This document shows, one piece after another, positions 14,793 through 21,979 of a stretch of DNA of 30,658 bases. Source of the stretch: a virus; IMG/VR virus record IMGVR_UViG_3300042463_000672, positions 1 to 30,658 of that record, one strand, 5' to 3'. Below the pieces are notes generated by a model. That model did no database searches, had not been told where the DNA came from, and saw only the letters and a program-made list of their open reading frames with translations. The translations under genes and the position numbers were made by a program. Every line of letters begins with the position of its first letter. The first letter of the stretch is position 1.

Positions 14793-15905
14793 TTAGAAAT
14801 AACTATTAAACTCAATATTAAGACATTTTTTAACGTCACCTAAATCGGGGTAGTCAGGAACTCTTCCAGAACTCAACCAATTTAAATCACCACTTTCAAA
14901 TAAACTTTTAAGTAGGTTGATATAACCTCCGTAATAATTTAAATTTTCATATGGGTTATTTACGTTACTTTCAAACCAAAGTTTAATATTATAATGAGCA
15001 GTTTTTGTGACTTCATATCTTACACCCCATCTTTCTGTTGATGTACTTTTATTGTAGTCGTGTTTTTTGTATTTATACTCTTCTGATTTTTTACTATCAA
15101 TAACCTCACCGACTAATTGTCCTATAAGTGAGTCATACAATTCGTTAGCGTAAACCGACCCATAACAATTTGAGTATAATGAATATAATTCACTTCTTAT
15201 ATCTAATCCTAAGTTCATTATAAAGTATTCAACGCAATCATTATCTTGTAAAAGTTTAGTGATTATCTCTTCATTTAATTTTAAATTTGATTCATCACCT
15301 TGTTTTTTTGCTAAATCTTCTATTAATTCAGGAGTTATATAATCAATTGATAAATTACCAATTTTAAGTAAATCTTCTTTGATGTATCCTCTAATTTCTT
15401 CTTGATATTTTGGTTCTAGTTCTTCATAAACATCTTTGAATTCATCACCTGTTACGTCATCATAAAAATAACCATCATAATCCCCATTTAATATTTCGGC
15501 AATTCTATCTTCACTAATATCGTTTCTACCACTACTAAAGAATTGTGCCAGTTCACCAGAATCTTCTAAATCAACATAATATTTCCCATCAATTTCAGTT
15601 ATATCTGAAAATTCCATTTCCATCATCTTATAGATGTAATTTGGGTCTTTTTGTATTAATTGATAAATTATTTTATTTTGATAATCCGACCAGTCATCAT
15701 TAAAAGGGTCAATGTAATGTGTTAAATTATATTTAATTATTAACTCAAAAAATTTATCAAAACTACCCATAGCGTTTTCAATATCCTCTTCAGTAACATC
15801 TCCGTTTTGGAATAAAGTAATAAGTTTTATTAACTTATTTTGGAAACCTGTTAGTACGGGTTTTTCCTCTTCTTCGTTTAATTTTTTGAAAATTTTAAAT
15901 TCCAT
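14793..15905 (-). CDS. Acidic tagged protein of unknown function, 370 aa
   Basis: The N-terminus MEFKIFKKLNEEEEKPV resembles the tags of other proteins here (candidate cut after 'LNE'). The body is strongly acidic, with repeated Asp/Glu-rich helices (about residues 95-190: GDYDGYFYDD, EELEPKYQEEI, KEDLLK) and a more neutral, Tyr/Trp/Gly-rich C-terminal domain. No enzyme motif is visible. The acidic surface could mimic DNA or bind a basic partner (speculative). The TATTTAT element is only 11 bases before the start, and a hairpin terminator of the upstream minus-strand genes lies between 15921 and 15943. Confidence 0.65.
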   Translation of the reverse strand: MEFKIFKKLNEEEEKPVLTGFQNKLIKLITLFQNGDVTEEDIENAMGSFDKFFELIIKYNLTHYIDPFNDDWSDYQNKIIYQLIQKDPNYIYKMMEMEFSDITEIDGKYYVDLEDSGELAQFFSSGRNDISEDRIAEILNGDYDGYFYDDVTGDEFKDVYEELEPKYQEEIRGYIKEDLLKIGNLSIDYITPELIEDLAKKQGDESNLKLNEEIITKLLQDNDCVEYFIMNLGLDIRSELYSLYSNCYGSVYANELYDSLIGQLVGEVIDSKKSEEYKYKKHDYNKSTSTERWGVRYEVTKTAHYNIKLWFESNVNNPYENLNYYGGYINLLKSLFESGDLNWLSSGRVPDYPDLGDVKKCLNIEFNSYF

Positions 15906-15909
15906 AATT

Positions 15910-15916
15910 ATAAATA
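15910..15916 (-). promoter_or_regulatory. TATTTAT element on minus strand, 11 bases before 15905
   Basis: Reads TATATTTATAATT then ATG; the spacer is identical in sequence to that before 4641. Confidence 0.5.
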
Positions 15917-15920
15917 TAAA

Positions 15921-15943
15921 AAAAGGGGAAAAATTCCCCTTTT
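15921..15943. terminator. Rho-independent terminator
   Basis: AAAAGGGGAA (15921-15930), loop AAA, TTCCCCTTTT (15934-15943). On the minus strand it closes the unit of very small Cys-rich genes before the promoter of the gene at 15905. Confidence 0.85.
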
Positions 15944-15967
15944 AGTTTTCTTATGTTGCGGGAAAAA

Positions 15968-16009
15968 TTATTTTCCACATCCGCAACCACCACCGTTGTT
16001 GTTTTTCAT
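15968..16009 (-). CDS. 13-residue Gly/Cys-rich micropeptide
   Basis: ATG at 16009 to TAA at 15968 reads MKNNNGGGCGCGK. It lies between the 41-aa GCGC protein and a strong terminator, on the same strand, and shares the G-C-G-C core with that protein, which argues against chance. Two cysteines in a Gly-rich chain could bind a soft metal (Cu, Zn) or be a lipid/thiol-modified end. Evidence for translation is indirect. Confidence 0.35.
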   Translation of the reverse strand: MKNNNGGGCGCGK

Positions 16010-16033
16010 TGTTTTTAATTTATTAGAGGTTTA

Positions 16034-16159
16034 TTACTTTTTCTTGTTTTTATTGTAGTACTTATCAATAGTACTTTGAACTGCGTTTTTAATACTCTCA
16101 GTTCTTAACTTTTTCACCTGTTCAGGTGAAGCGTTTTGTTTTTTACATCCACATCCCAT
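16034..16159 (-). CDS. Small MGCGC-type protein, 41 aa
   Basis: MGCGCKKQNASPEQVKKL followed by a helix and a Lys-rich tail (YYNKNKKK). The N-terminal G-C-G-C immediately after Met stands out; the rest is a basic amphipathic helix. It has its own TATTTAT element 24 bases upstream, the same spacing as at 9301, which supports a genuine gene and this start. Function unknown: metal binding by the CxC pair, or anchoring through the cysteines, are possibilities. Confidence 0.55.
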   Translation of the reverse strand: MGCGCKKQNASPEQVKKLRTESIKNAVQSTIDKYYNKNKKK

Positions 16160-16176
16160 ATTGTTGGTATTTTATT

Positions 16177-16183
16177 ATAAATA
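16177..16183 (-). promoter_or_regulatory. TATTTAT element on minus strand, 24 bases before 16159
   Basis: Reads AAATATTTATAATAAAAT toward the GCGC gene; divergent from the element at 16227-16233. Confidence 0.5.
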
Positions 16184-16226
16184 TTTACCACATGTGATTT
16201 AATAGTAAATAATATAGTTATTTTAA

Positions 16227-16233
16227 TATTTAT
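16227..16233 (+). promoter_or_regulatory. TATTTAT element, 23 bases before 16250
   Basis: TTAATATTTATTAATATAA precedes the acidic tagged gene. Confidence 0.5.
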
Positions 16234-16249
16234 TAATATAATTTTTATC

Positions 16250-17551
16250 ATGAGAGTTAATATAGATATATCACAAATACAAAGGGTTGTTCAGATGTTG
16301 GTTGAGGAAGAAGGACAAGAGAGTGTTGTTATAACACCTGAGCAATATATTAATTTTTTAAAGTTTACTAATTATAACGGTAAATTGGTTCAAAATATGA
16401 AACAATTCAGAGGTAAACGAATTGTTATTGATGGTGATTTAAGTCTGAGAAATACGGATGCTAATAACATTACAAATATCACAGTTAATGGTGGTTTAGA
16501 TTTATCATATACACTAGTTAATTCTATTGAGGGTCTTATATACAATAATATTTCAACATATGGGACACCGTATCAAAAAATTCAAATCAAAAAACAAAGA
16601 CAGATTGAATTAGCCAAACAAAACGATTTACGACAAGAGGACGAATGGAATTTAGAAACTGCAACAAGTGATATTGCGATTACCGCAAATGTTTTATTTG
16701 AGTTTCTGACTTCATCTTCTGGTCTTTATGAAGCTAAAGAACCTAATCATGATGCTAGGTTACAACAACTTTACGCTGAAAAAGAAAGAATGGAAGAAAT
16801 TGAAAGAAAAACGGAAGATAATGAAAATCTGATGGATTTAGAGGCGGTTGAAGAAGAAATTGAATACCTTGAACTAAGAATTGACGTATATAACTTGGTT
16901 TACGCCTACAAATATTATAATATGAGAGTTTTCTATGTGTTAACTGGCGACTTAGAAGAATCAAAAGAAAGATGGGCGGTTGGTGATAATTACGACACCC
17001 ACATGTCAGCGTATGAAAAAATTGATGAATTAATCGATGATATTGGAATAAAAGGTTTTAATCAAAGTTTTGTTGAAGATTATATTGATGTTGAAGAACT
17101 TAAGGAAACTTTCAGAGAAGATGAAGAAAGTAATGTTAGAGAAAACCTTGAAGATTTTTTTAATGAGGAAGATTTTGAATATTCAGACCCAGCAGTTCAA
17201 GAAAGAATTGATGAGATTAATAAAATGTTGGAAGATTCTGAGAACTTATCACAAGAACAATATGACGAATTAAATGAAGAGTTGGATGAATTAAAAGATA
17301 GTGATAAAACTATTCCTGAAGATTTAATTGAGGATAAGGTTGAAGATTTAGTTAATGATTTGGTTGATGACCCTATGACCACAATTCAAAATTATGGTTT
17401 GGAAATTGAGAATTATATAGACACACAAGGATTCAAAGAAGGATTACTTCGTTCTGATGGTATCGGTCACACATTGAACACTTACGATGGTGAATACGAT
17501 ACTATTGAATTTAATGATGAAACATATTACATTTTACAAATAGAAGGGTAA
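16250..17551 (+). CDS. Acidic tagged protein with short LRR-like strand repeat
   Basis: 433 aa. The tag-like start is MRVNIDISQIQRVVQMLVEEE (candidate cut after 'LVE'). Residues about 45-95 contain stacked strands of the LRR-like type ('KRIVIDGDLSLRNT', 'NITVNGGLDLSYTLVNSIEGL'). After a basic stretch, residues about 150-390 are helical, very acidic and partly coiled-coil (EKERMEEIERKTEDNENL, and about 290-370 with dense Glu/Asp). A compact C-terminal strand pair follows (DTIEFNDETYYILQIEG). No catalytic motif. The acidic coiled part may act as a scaffold or DNA mimic (speculative). The next gene starts 1 base after its stop. Confidence 0.65.
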   Translation: MRVNIDISQIQRVVQMLVEEEGQESVVITPEQYINFLKFTNYNGKLVQNMKQFRGKRIVIDGDLSLRNTDANNITNITVNGGLDLSYTLVNSIEGLIYNNISTYGTPYQKIQIKKQRQIELAKQNDLRQEDEWNLETATSDIAITANVLFEFLTSSSGLYEAKEPNHDARLQQLYAEKERMEEIERKTEDNENLMDLEAVEEEIEYLELRIDVYNLVYAYKYYNMRVFYVLTGDLEESKERWAVGDNYDTHMSAYEKIDELIDDIGIKGFNQSFVEDYIDVEELKETFREDEESNVRENLEDFFNEEDFEYSDPAVQERIDEINKMLEDSENLSQEQYDELNEELDELKDSDKTIPEDLIEDKVEDLVNDLVDDPMTTIQNYGLEIENYIDTQGFKEGLLRSDGIGHTLNTYDGEYDTIEFNDETYYILQIEG

Positions 17552-17552
17552 A

Positions 17553-18314
17553 ATGGAAACCAAACCAAGAAAAAGAAGAACAAAAAAAAATAATCATTTC
17601 AGATTAACGACAGACTGGTTATTAACAGAACCAATTGACTACGAACACAAATATTATATGTTGATGGACTTTTTAAAGTTCTGTGACGATAAGATTGAGA
17701 AGTTTGAGTTATACCCCTTATTTAGTGAAATGTCATTACACTTGGCTAATCTACAAGTGATGTCTTCGGAATTCAAATACATCATAGTTAACAAAAAATT
17801 TGAAGTCATTGATGATGAAATACTAATCAATGAACTTAAATTTACACCAATCCCAAAGTTAGGTGATGATGAGTTGGAGGAACTAAATAAGGTTCTAAAA
17901 TATGCCGGACCAAAGTTTTTTGAATACTTTAATGTCATCAAAGCTCTTTGGACATTAACATACGATTCAGTTTCAATCAAACATACCAACGAAAACAAGA
18001 AACAGGATTTAGAAAGAGGTTACTTTTTTACACTTAATGGGAACAACAAAAGGATTTGGAAGTATACAACTGGTGGTATTGATACGGTTAAACACGACAG
18101 TAAATTTGCGGTTCAGTTAATATTTGATGGGGAAAGTAAAAAGGTAATCAGAACAATATTAAATGAATTAACTCAAGATATAAGTTTACCTATTTTTGAA
18201 TTAATGTCTTCCAACGACCTACCATTTGAAAATACACTCCTACCAATCTTTAAAAGAAAGGTATTAAGTTACATAGTTCAGAAAAAAACAATTGTAAATC
18301 TAAAGAAAAATTAA
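17553..18314 (+). CDS. Hypothetical protein, 253 aa
   Basis: Not recognised. It begins with a basic patch (KPRKRRTKKNNHF) that could bind nucleic acid, followed by helical and mixed regions, including 'LMDFLKFCDDKIEKFELYPLFSEMSLHLANLQ' in two pieces and a C-terminal helical domain. No membrane segment or signal. The start is fixed by a 1-base gap to the preceding stop, so it is probably cotranscribed with the acidic tagged gene. The 3' end carries the -33 element of the next promoter just before its last codons. Confidence 0.65.
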   Translation: METKPRKRRTKKNNHFRLTTDWLLTEPIDYEHKYYMLMDFLKFCDDKIEKFELYPLFSEMSLHLANLQVMSSEFKYIIVNKKFEVIDDEILINELKFTPIPKLGDDELEELNKVLKYAGPKFFEYFNVIKALWTLTYDSVSIKHTNENKKQDLERGYFFTLNGNNKRIWKYTTGGIDTVKHDSKFAVQLIFDGESKKVIRTILNELTQDISLPIFELMSSNDLPFENTLLPIFKRKVLSYIVQKKTIVNLKKN

Positions 18315-18322
18315 TACTTTTG
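18292..18322 (+). promoter_or_regulatory. Host-type promoter TTG-N20-TACTTTTG
   Basis: TTG at 18292-18294 and TACTTTTG at 18315-18322, 4 bases before the ATG at 18327. It heads the run that includes DUF3310 and the methyltransferase. Confidence 0.65.
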
Positions 18323-18326
18323 TAAT

Positions 18327-18488
18327 ATGGGATTCAACAAAAAAATAATAGGGGAAGAACAAATTAAAAATTTAGAAAAAGATTTAACTATTATTAATCA
18401 CTATCTCAAAGCTGATTCCATCATTTTCACAAATAACGACGTTGCTAAAAAATTTAAAGAGTATGAGAAACAATATAGACCTGAATGA
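18327..18488 (+). CDS. Small hypothetical protein, 53 aa
   Basis: MGFNKKIIGEEQIKNLEKDL begins the chain, which is helical and charged throughout and ends KQYRPE at a TGA (18486-18488). It is placed directly behind a host-type promoter. Its end overlaps the next gene by 26 bases in another frame. 'KKIIGEEQIKNL' superficially recalls the tag sequences elsewhere in the window, but the promoter class differs and no Leu/Ile-x-Glu site stands out, so I do not count it with them. Function unknown. Confidence 0.55.
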   Translation: MGFNKKIIGEEQIKNLEKDLTIINHYLKADSIIFTNNDVAKKFKEYEKQYRPE

Positions 18489-18663
18489 AGTTCTGTTAAG
18501 AAAACTTGAAAAACCAGTTCATATCAATTACATTTGTGATTATATCCTACGAGTTGGAATCGATGAAACAAGAAAACGAATTGAAAAACTTGTAAGTGAG
18601 GGTATACTTGAAGAAAGTAAATATGGAAAAGAATATTATGTCAGAACAAAAAGAAATGGTTAA
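18463..18663 (+). CDS. Small winged-helix-like protein, 66 aa
   Basis: Start taken at ATG 18463 (MRNNIDLNEVLLRKLEKPVH); an upstream in-frame start at 18442 overlaps the previous gene more deeply. The pattern of helix, 'HINYICDYILRVGIDETRKRIEKLVSEGILEES' and a terminal strand pair 'GKEYYVRTKRNG' looks like a compact winged helix (helix-turn-helix followed by a beta wing), suggesting DNA binding or regulation. It overlaps the DUF3310 gene downstream by 26 bases. Family not recognised, so the fold is an inference from the residue pattern. Confidence 0.55.
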   Translation: MRNNIDLNEVLLRKLEKPVHINYICDYILRVGIDETRKRIEKLVSEGILEESKYGKEYYVRTKRNG

Positions 18664-18865
18664 TCATCCATCACACTATGGTGGTGAGGATAATCCATAT
18701 GAAGCAATCAAGGTCATTGATGCTTGGGGTTTAGATAAAGATTTTTATTTGGGTAATGCGGTCAAATACCTATCACGAGCTGGTAAGAAAGACAACGTAG
18801 TTCAGGACTTGAAGAAAGCGATATGGTATATTGAAAAAAAGATAGAAAAATTACAGAATGATTGA
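18638..18865 (+). CDS. DUF3310-family protein
   Basis: 75 aa from ATG 18638 (MSEQKEMVNHPSHYGG); ATG 18656 is an alternative, and a longer start at 18596 adds residues not typical of the family. 'VNHPSHYGGEDNPYEAIKVID' and 'GNAVKYLSRAGKKDNVVQDLKKAIWYIE' make the standard DUF3310 signature found in many phages, sometimes near nucleotide metabolism genes; its function is not established. It overlaps the preceding gene and, by 8 bases, the methyltransferase that follows, so this is a tight early operon. Confidence 0.88.
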   Translation: MSEQKEMVNHPSHYGGEDNPYEAIKVIDAWGLDKDFYLGNAVKYLSRAGKKDNVVQDLKKAIWYIEKKIEKLQND

Positions 18866-19715
18866 GAATTATATTAACAGAGTCCTGAATGGTGATACCA
18901 TTGAGGTGATGAGTGAGATGCCTGAAGGTTGGGTTGACTTGATTGTAACATCACCACCTTATAATGTAGGTATCCAATACGACACACATAACGATGAGAT
19001 TGTTATGGATGAATATTGGGTGTGGTCTGAAAAATGGTTAACGGAAGCGTATCGTTTACTTAAAGACGATGGAAGAATGGCTATTAACATACCATATGAA
19101 GTTAATGTACAAGCTCGTGGTGGTAGAGTATTCTTCGCTTCAGAATTATATCAGGTAATGAAGAAAGTTGGGTTTAAGTTCTACGGTATTGTGGACCTTG
19201 AAGAAGACTCACCACATAGAAGTAAAACAACTGCTTGGGGTTCTTGGATGAGTCCATCCGCACCTTATATCTACAACCCAAAAGAATGTGTCATCTTGGC
19301 TTATAAAAAAGTTCATATCAAGAAGGTTAAAGGTGAACCACAATGGAAGGGTGAACCTTATCTAACTGAAGAAGGAAAGAACAAAGTTGCTTATTCCGAA
19401 CAAGATAAAAAAGAGTTTATGGAATTGGTATTTGGACAATGGAAATACTTTGCCGATACTCGTTCATTAACAAAGGCAACGTTCTCTATGGATATTCCTG
19501 AAAAGGCAATTAAGATATTATCATATAGAAACGATGTAGTGTTAGACCCGTTCAATGGTTCAGGAACCAGTTGTGTAGCCGCAGTTGTTCATGATAGACG
19601 ATGGGTTGGTATTGAATTGAGTGAAAAATATTGTGAAATTGCAAAACAACGAATACAAAGTTTTGTAGACCAAAAGAGTCAACAAAAATTAGAATTTGAA
19701 AATGGGGGTCAATGA
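18858..19715 (+). CDS. Beta-class DNA methyltransferase (N4-cytosine or N6-adenine)
   Basis: 285 aa. The catalytic motif TSPPYN (31-36, 'DLIVTSPPYNVG') precedes the S-adenosylmethionine motif 'LDPFNGSGTS' (229-238), the order of beta-class enzymes. The central part (about 70-150) includes 'DGRMAINIPYE' and 'SSPSAPYIYNPKE'-like target-recognition segments. TSPPY is compatible with N4-cytosine or N6-adenine methylation, and the base cannot be chosen from the sequence alone. No cognate nuclease is adjacent. With the D12 enzyme at 5405 the phage has at least two modification activities, probably anti-restriction. A hairpin terminator overlaps its last codons. Confidence 0.9.
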   Translation: MIENYINRVLNGDTIEVMSEMPEGWVDLIVTSPPYNVGIQYDTHNDEIVMDEYWVWSEKWLTEAYRLLKDDGRMAINIPYEVNVQARGGRVFFASELYQVMKKVGFKFYGIVDLEEDSPHRSKTTAWGSWMSPSAPYIYNPKECVILAYKKVHIKKVKGEPQWKGEPYLTEEGKNKVAYSEQDKKEFMELVFGQWKYFADTRSLTKATFSMDIPEKAIKILSYRNDVVLDPFNGSGTSCVAAVVHDRRWVGIELSEKYCEIAKQRIQSFVDQKSQQKLEFENGGQ

Positions 19716-19723
19716 CCTCCATT
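19701..19723 (+). terminator. Rho-independent terminator
   Basis: AATGGGGGTC (19701-19710), loop AAT, GACCTCCATT (19714-19723) with one G-T wobble, then TTTTC. It overlaps the methyltransferase stop. Confidence 0.75.
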
Positions 19724-19738
19724 TTTCATTTATTGATA

Positions 19739-19745
19739 TATTTAT
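19739..19745 (+). promoter_or_regulatory. TATTTAT element, 21 bases before 19760
   Basis: GATATATTTATTATAAAAT precedes the Dps-like gene; nearly identical to the element before 6269. Confidence 0.55.
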
Positions 19746-19759
19746 TATAAAATATTGTT

Positions 19760-20131
19760 ATGAAAAATTCGGAAGTTGTTAAATTTTTATTAGAAACCCA
19801 AACTCAGTTCAGAGTGTTACACTGGCAAACAAAATCACTATCAAGACATAAGGCGTATGGTAAAACATATAGTTCACTTGATGATTTAATTGATAAGTTT
19901 GTTGAAGTTTGTATGGGTAAACACGGAAGACCTAGTTTTACAGGTGGTTATAGTTTAGGTGGTAGTGATATTGAAGAACTTGATTTAACTGGTTTTATTA
20001 ATTCAGTATGTGAATATCTTATTGGACTTTCAGAAGTTTATGACCCAAAGATGGACTCAGATTTATTAAACATTAGAGACGAAATGTTAGCGGAAATTAA
20101 CAAGTTGAAATACTTGTTAACTTTAAAATAA
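19760..20131 (+). CDS. Dps/ferritin-like small protein (DUF5856-like)
   Basis: 123 aa. Residues 17-50 read 'FRVLHWQTKSLSRHKAYGKTYSSLDDLIDKFVE', which has the layout of the first Dps helices: HW (H21, W22), a second His at 30, Asp residues at 41, 42 and 45 and Glu at 49. In Dps, equivalent His/Asp/Glu residues build the inter-subunit ferroxidase site. The chain is shorter than bacterial Dps (about 160-170 aa) and the C-terminal helices are less typical. It resembles the phage family DUF5856 as I recall it. The role could be iron binding or a four-helix structural protein, and catalysis is uncertain. The N-terminus MKNSEVVKFLLETQ might be a weak tag. Monocistronic, with a terminator after it. 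Confidence 0.65.
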   Translation: MKNSEVVKFLLETQTQFRVLHWQTKSLSRHKAYGKTYSSLDDLIDKFVEVCMGKHGRPSFTGGYSLGGSDIEELDLTGFINSVCEYLIGLSEVYDPKMDSDLLNIRDEMLAEINKLKYLLTLK

Positions 20132-20154
20132 GAGGTATATTACTTTTTTACTTT

Positions 20155-20183
20155 AAAAGGTTCATCGTAATGATGAACTTTTT
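20155..20183 (+). terminator. Rho-independent terminator
   Basis: AAAGGTTCATC pairs with GATGAACTTTT (one G-T) around the loop GTAAT, followed by a long T-run, between the Dps-like and DHH genes. Confidence 0.85.
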
Positions 20184-20194
20184 TTTTGTTACAA

Positions 20195-20201
20195 TATTTA
20201 T
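20195..20201 (+). promoter_or_regulatory. TATTTAT element, 12 bases before 20207
   Basis: ACAATATTTATTATTA precedes the ATG of the DHH gene. The short distance matches the spacing at 4641 and 15905. Confidence 0.5.
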
Positions 20202-20206
20202 TATTA

Positions 20207-21610
20207 ATGAAAAAGATAATTTCCGAAGGTGGTATCAGAAACATAAGAGAACTTTCTGATAGATACAAAAAAGCAAAGATATACTTCCACCAAGATTTAG
20301 ATGGTGTTGCAACTGCATTAGCGATGAAAAAGTATTTGGAAGACAACGGAATCAAAGTTGTTGATGTTGAAGTAATCCAATACGGAGATAAGGAATTCGC
20401 GGTTAAGAAAGCAGATGCTGAAGGTGAAATCATGCCAGTTCTTGTTGACTTTGCTCACGGAAAACCAATGTTCGTGGTTCATACTGACCACCACGATAGA
20501 CAAGCCGGAGCTGACGAAACTAAGTCAACTCAGTTCAGAGGGGCTCGTTCAAATGTTGAAACTCTTTCACAGATTGTCCCGGCTTCTGAAATTTTCACAC
20601 CAGAAGATGTTGCGACAATATCTATGGTTGATAGTGCTGATTATGCTTCAAAAAACATTACACCTGAAATGGTGATGAATTATGTGTATGGGACATCAAA
20701 AGAAAAGAGTGCTAAAGAAAATAGAATGTTATTAGGTTTGGTTACCAACAAATTATTGTTGGCTTTCAAAAGTAAACCAGGATTTTTAGAGACATTAGTA
20801 TTAGATTGTAAACCTTCACTTCTTTCAATCTTCAATAAGATTAAGGAATTAATGAAGACAAACAGATATGCTGATATATCTTCATTAGAGAAAAACAAAG
20901 AAGATTACGTTCAGACAATGAAAGGACATAAGAATGTTCAGGTTAAAGATAATATCATCGTTCAGTATGGTGGTGGTAGTATGATGAGACCTGGTTCGTA
21001 TGACAGATACACCCCATTTAGAAACAACCCTGAAGCTGACTTTTTAGTTATTGCTTGGCCACTTGGTTTATTACAGGCATCATGTAACCCTTTTAAAAAA
21101 GAAAGAGAACTTAAAGGTGTTAACTTGGGAGAAATTGCTCAAGAAGTATTGGGACATTGGGAATCACAATTAAAAGAAAAACAAGTCCCATTATCAACAA
21201 TCAAGTGGGTTTCTGAAACTGCTGCGAAAGAAGAATCAGTTGGATTTACCTTTAAGGATTTTGCTGCAATATACGGAGACAAATACTTGGATGAGAAAGA
21301 TGGTGTTAAAACACTTATGGATATTAAATCTTTGATGGAAAAAAAATCATCTGAATTGACCGAAGAAGAATGGAGTGTGTTAGATGGTGTTACTGTTCCA
21401 GTATGGGAAGTTATCCAAGCTAATTCAGGTGGACACAAGTGTATTACAAATGTATCTGGTTTAAATTATATTGGAAGAAGTAAGAGACCACCACAAGGTA
21501 AGTACAAGTACGATTCTGAAAAAGAAGATTCACCTTATATTAAGTTCTTAAAGATGTTACAGAATAGATTTGTGAATGTTTTACAACAGAAGATTGAGGA
21601 AAGTAAGTAA
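20207..21610 (+). CDS. Tagged DHH-family phosphoesterase (DHH-DHHA1)
   Basis: 467 aa from ATG 20207. An in-frame start at 20186 would lie upstream of the TATTTAT element and add a hydrophobic stretch, so it is rejected. The tag MKKIISEGG gives 'ISE|G', a good T4-type cleavage site. DHH motifs: 'FHQDLDG' (H28, D30, D32), 'LVDFAHG' (D81), 'HTDHHD' (D94-H95-H96), and later 'MVDSADY'. The C-terminal DHHA1 motif 'GGHKCITNVSG' starts near 408. Members split phosphodiester bonds in nanoRNA or cyclic di-nucleotides with Mn2+. The substrate here is not readable. If packaged, it could act at once on host second messengers or nanoRNAs (inference). Confidence 0.85.
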   Translation: MKKIISEGGIRNIRELSDRYKKAKIYFHQDLDGVATALAMKKYLEDNGIKVVDVEVIQYGDKEFAVKKADAEGEIMPVLVDFAHGKPMFVVHTDHHDRQAGADETKSTQFRGARSNVETLSQIVPASEIFTPEDVATISMVDSADYASKNITPEMVMNYVYGTSKEKSAKENRMLLGLVTNKLLLAFKSKPGFLETLVLDCKPSLLSIFNKIKELMKTNRYADISSLEKNKEDYVQTMKGHKNVQVKDNIIVQYGGGSMMRPGSYDRYTPFRNNPEADFLVIAWPLGLLQASCNPFKKERELKGVNLGEIAQEVLGHWESQLKEKQVPLSTIKWVSETAAKEESVGFTFKDFAAIYGDKYLDEKDGVKTLMDIKSLMEKKSSELTEEEWSVLDGVTVPVWEVIQANSGGHKCITNVSGLNYIGRSKRPPQGKYKYDSEKEDSPYIKFLKMLQNRFVNVLQQKIEESK

Positions 21611-21611
21611 T

Positions 21612-21959
21612 TTATTTAAAGAACTCACAAACTTGTCCTTCTCTGATACCTAAATCTTCACAGGTACCACCTTCAAGTTCTAATACATACATTCCTTTAC
21701 CTACAAACCTTTCACAAGGTTGAACCTTACATGGTTCACAGTAGTGATGTATTTTATTGATTTTAAAGTTCTTATCAATAAAGATAATGTCTAAAGGGAT
21801 GATACAATTCATCATCCAAAAACTATGTGAACCATCACCCATGATGAACAACATACCGTCAAAATCGTCAAAAGTCTTGTTCATCATACCTTGACTGGTC
21901 TCAGAACTTTCAATTAACACTTTGACATTGAAACTATTTTTATTTATTTTTAACAACAT
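21612..21959 (-). CDS. DUF192-family protein
   Basis: 115 aa. 'GMMNKTFDDFDGMLFI' and 'SFWMMNCIIPLDIIFID' followed by 'GKGMYVLELEGG' are the conserved DUF192 core (compact beta barrel, unknown activity). Most bacterial members carry a signal peptide; this one has none, so it appears cytoplasmic or virion-associated. Four cysteines (CEPCKVQPC...C) cluster in the second half, more than usual. Transcribed opposite to the DHH gene (convergent, one base between stops) and divergently from the Nudix gene with a 20-base spacer. The TATTTAT element lies 15 bases before the start. Confidence 0.85.
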   Translation of the reverse strand: MLLKINKNSFNVKVLIESSETSQGMMNKTFDDFDGMLFIMGDGSHSFWMMNCIIPLDIIFIDKNFKINKIHHYCEPCKVQPCERFVGKGMYVLELEGGTCEDLGIREGQVCEFFK

Positions 21960-21967
21960 ACTTATTA

Positions 21968-21974
21968 ATAAATA
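21968..21974 (-). promoter_or_regulatory. TATTTAT element on minus strand, 15 bases before 21959
   Basis: The 20-base spacer between DUF192 and Nudix reads TATTTATTAATAAG toward DUF192 and CTTATTAATAAATATTT toward Nudix, so it may drive both. Confidence 0.4.
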
Positions 21975-21979
21975 TTTCT

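Noticed and set aside
18327-18488. 53-aa protein as a further tagged protein (KKIIGEEQ)
   Set aside because: It has a host-type promoter and no convincing Leu/Ile-x-Glu cleavage site, so the likeness is probably chance.
20186-20206. N-terminal extension of the DHH protein
   Set aside because: It lies upstream of the TATTTAT element and next to the T-run of the preceding terminator; MKKIISE at 20207 matches the tag pattern.
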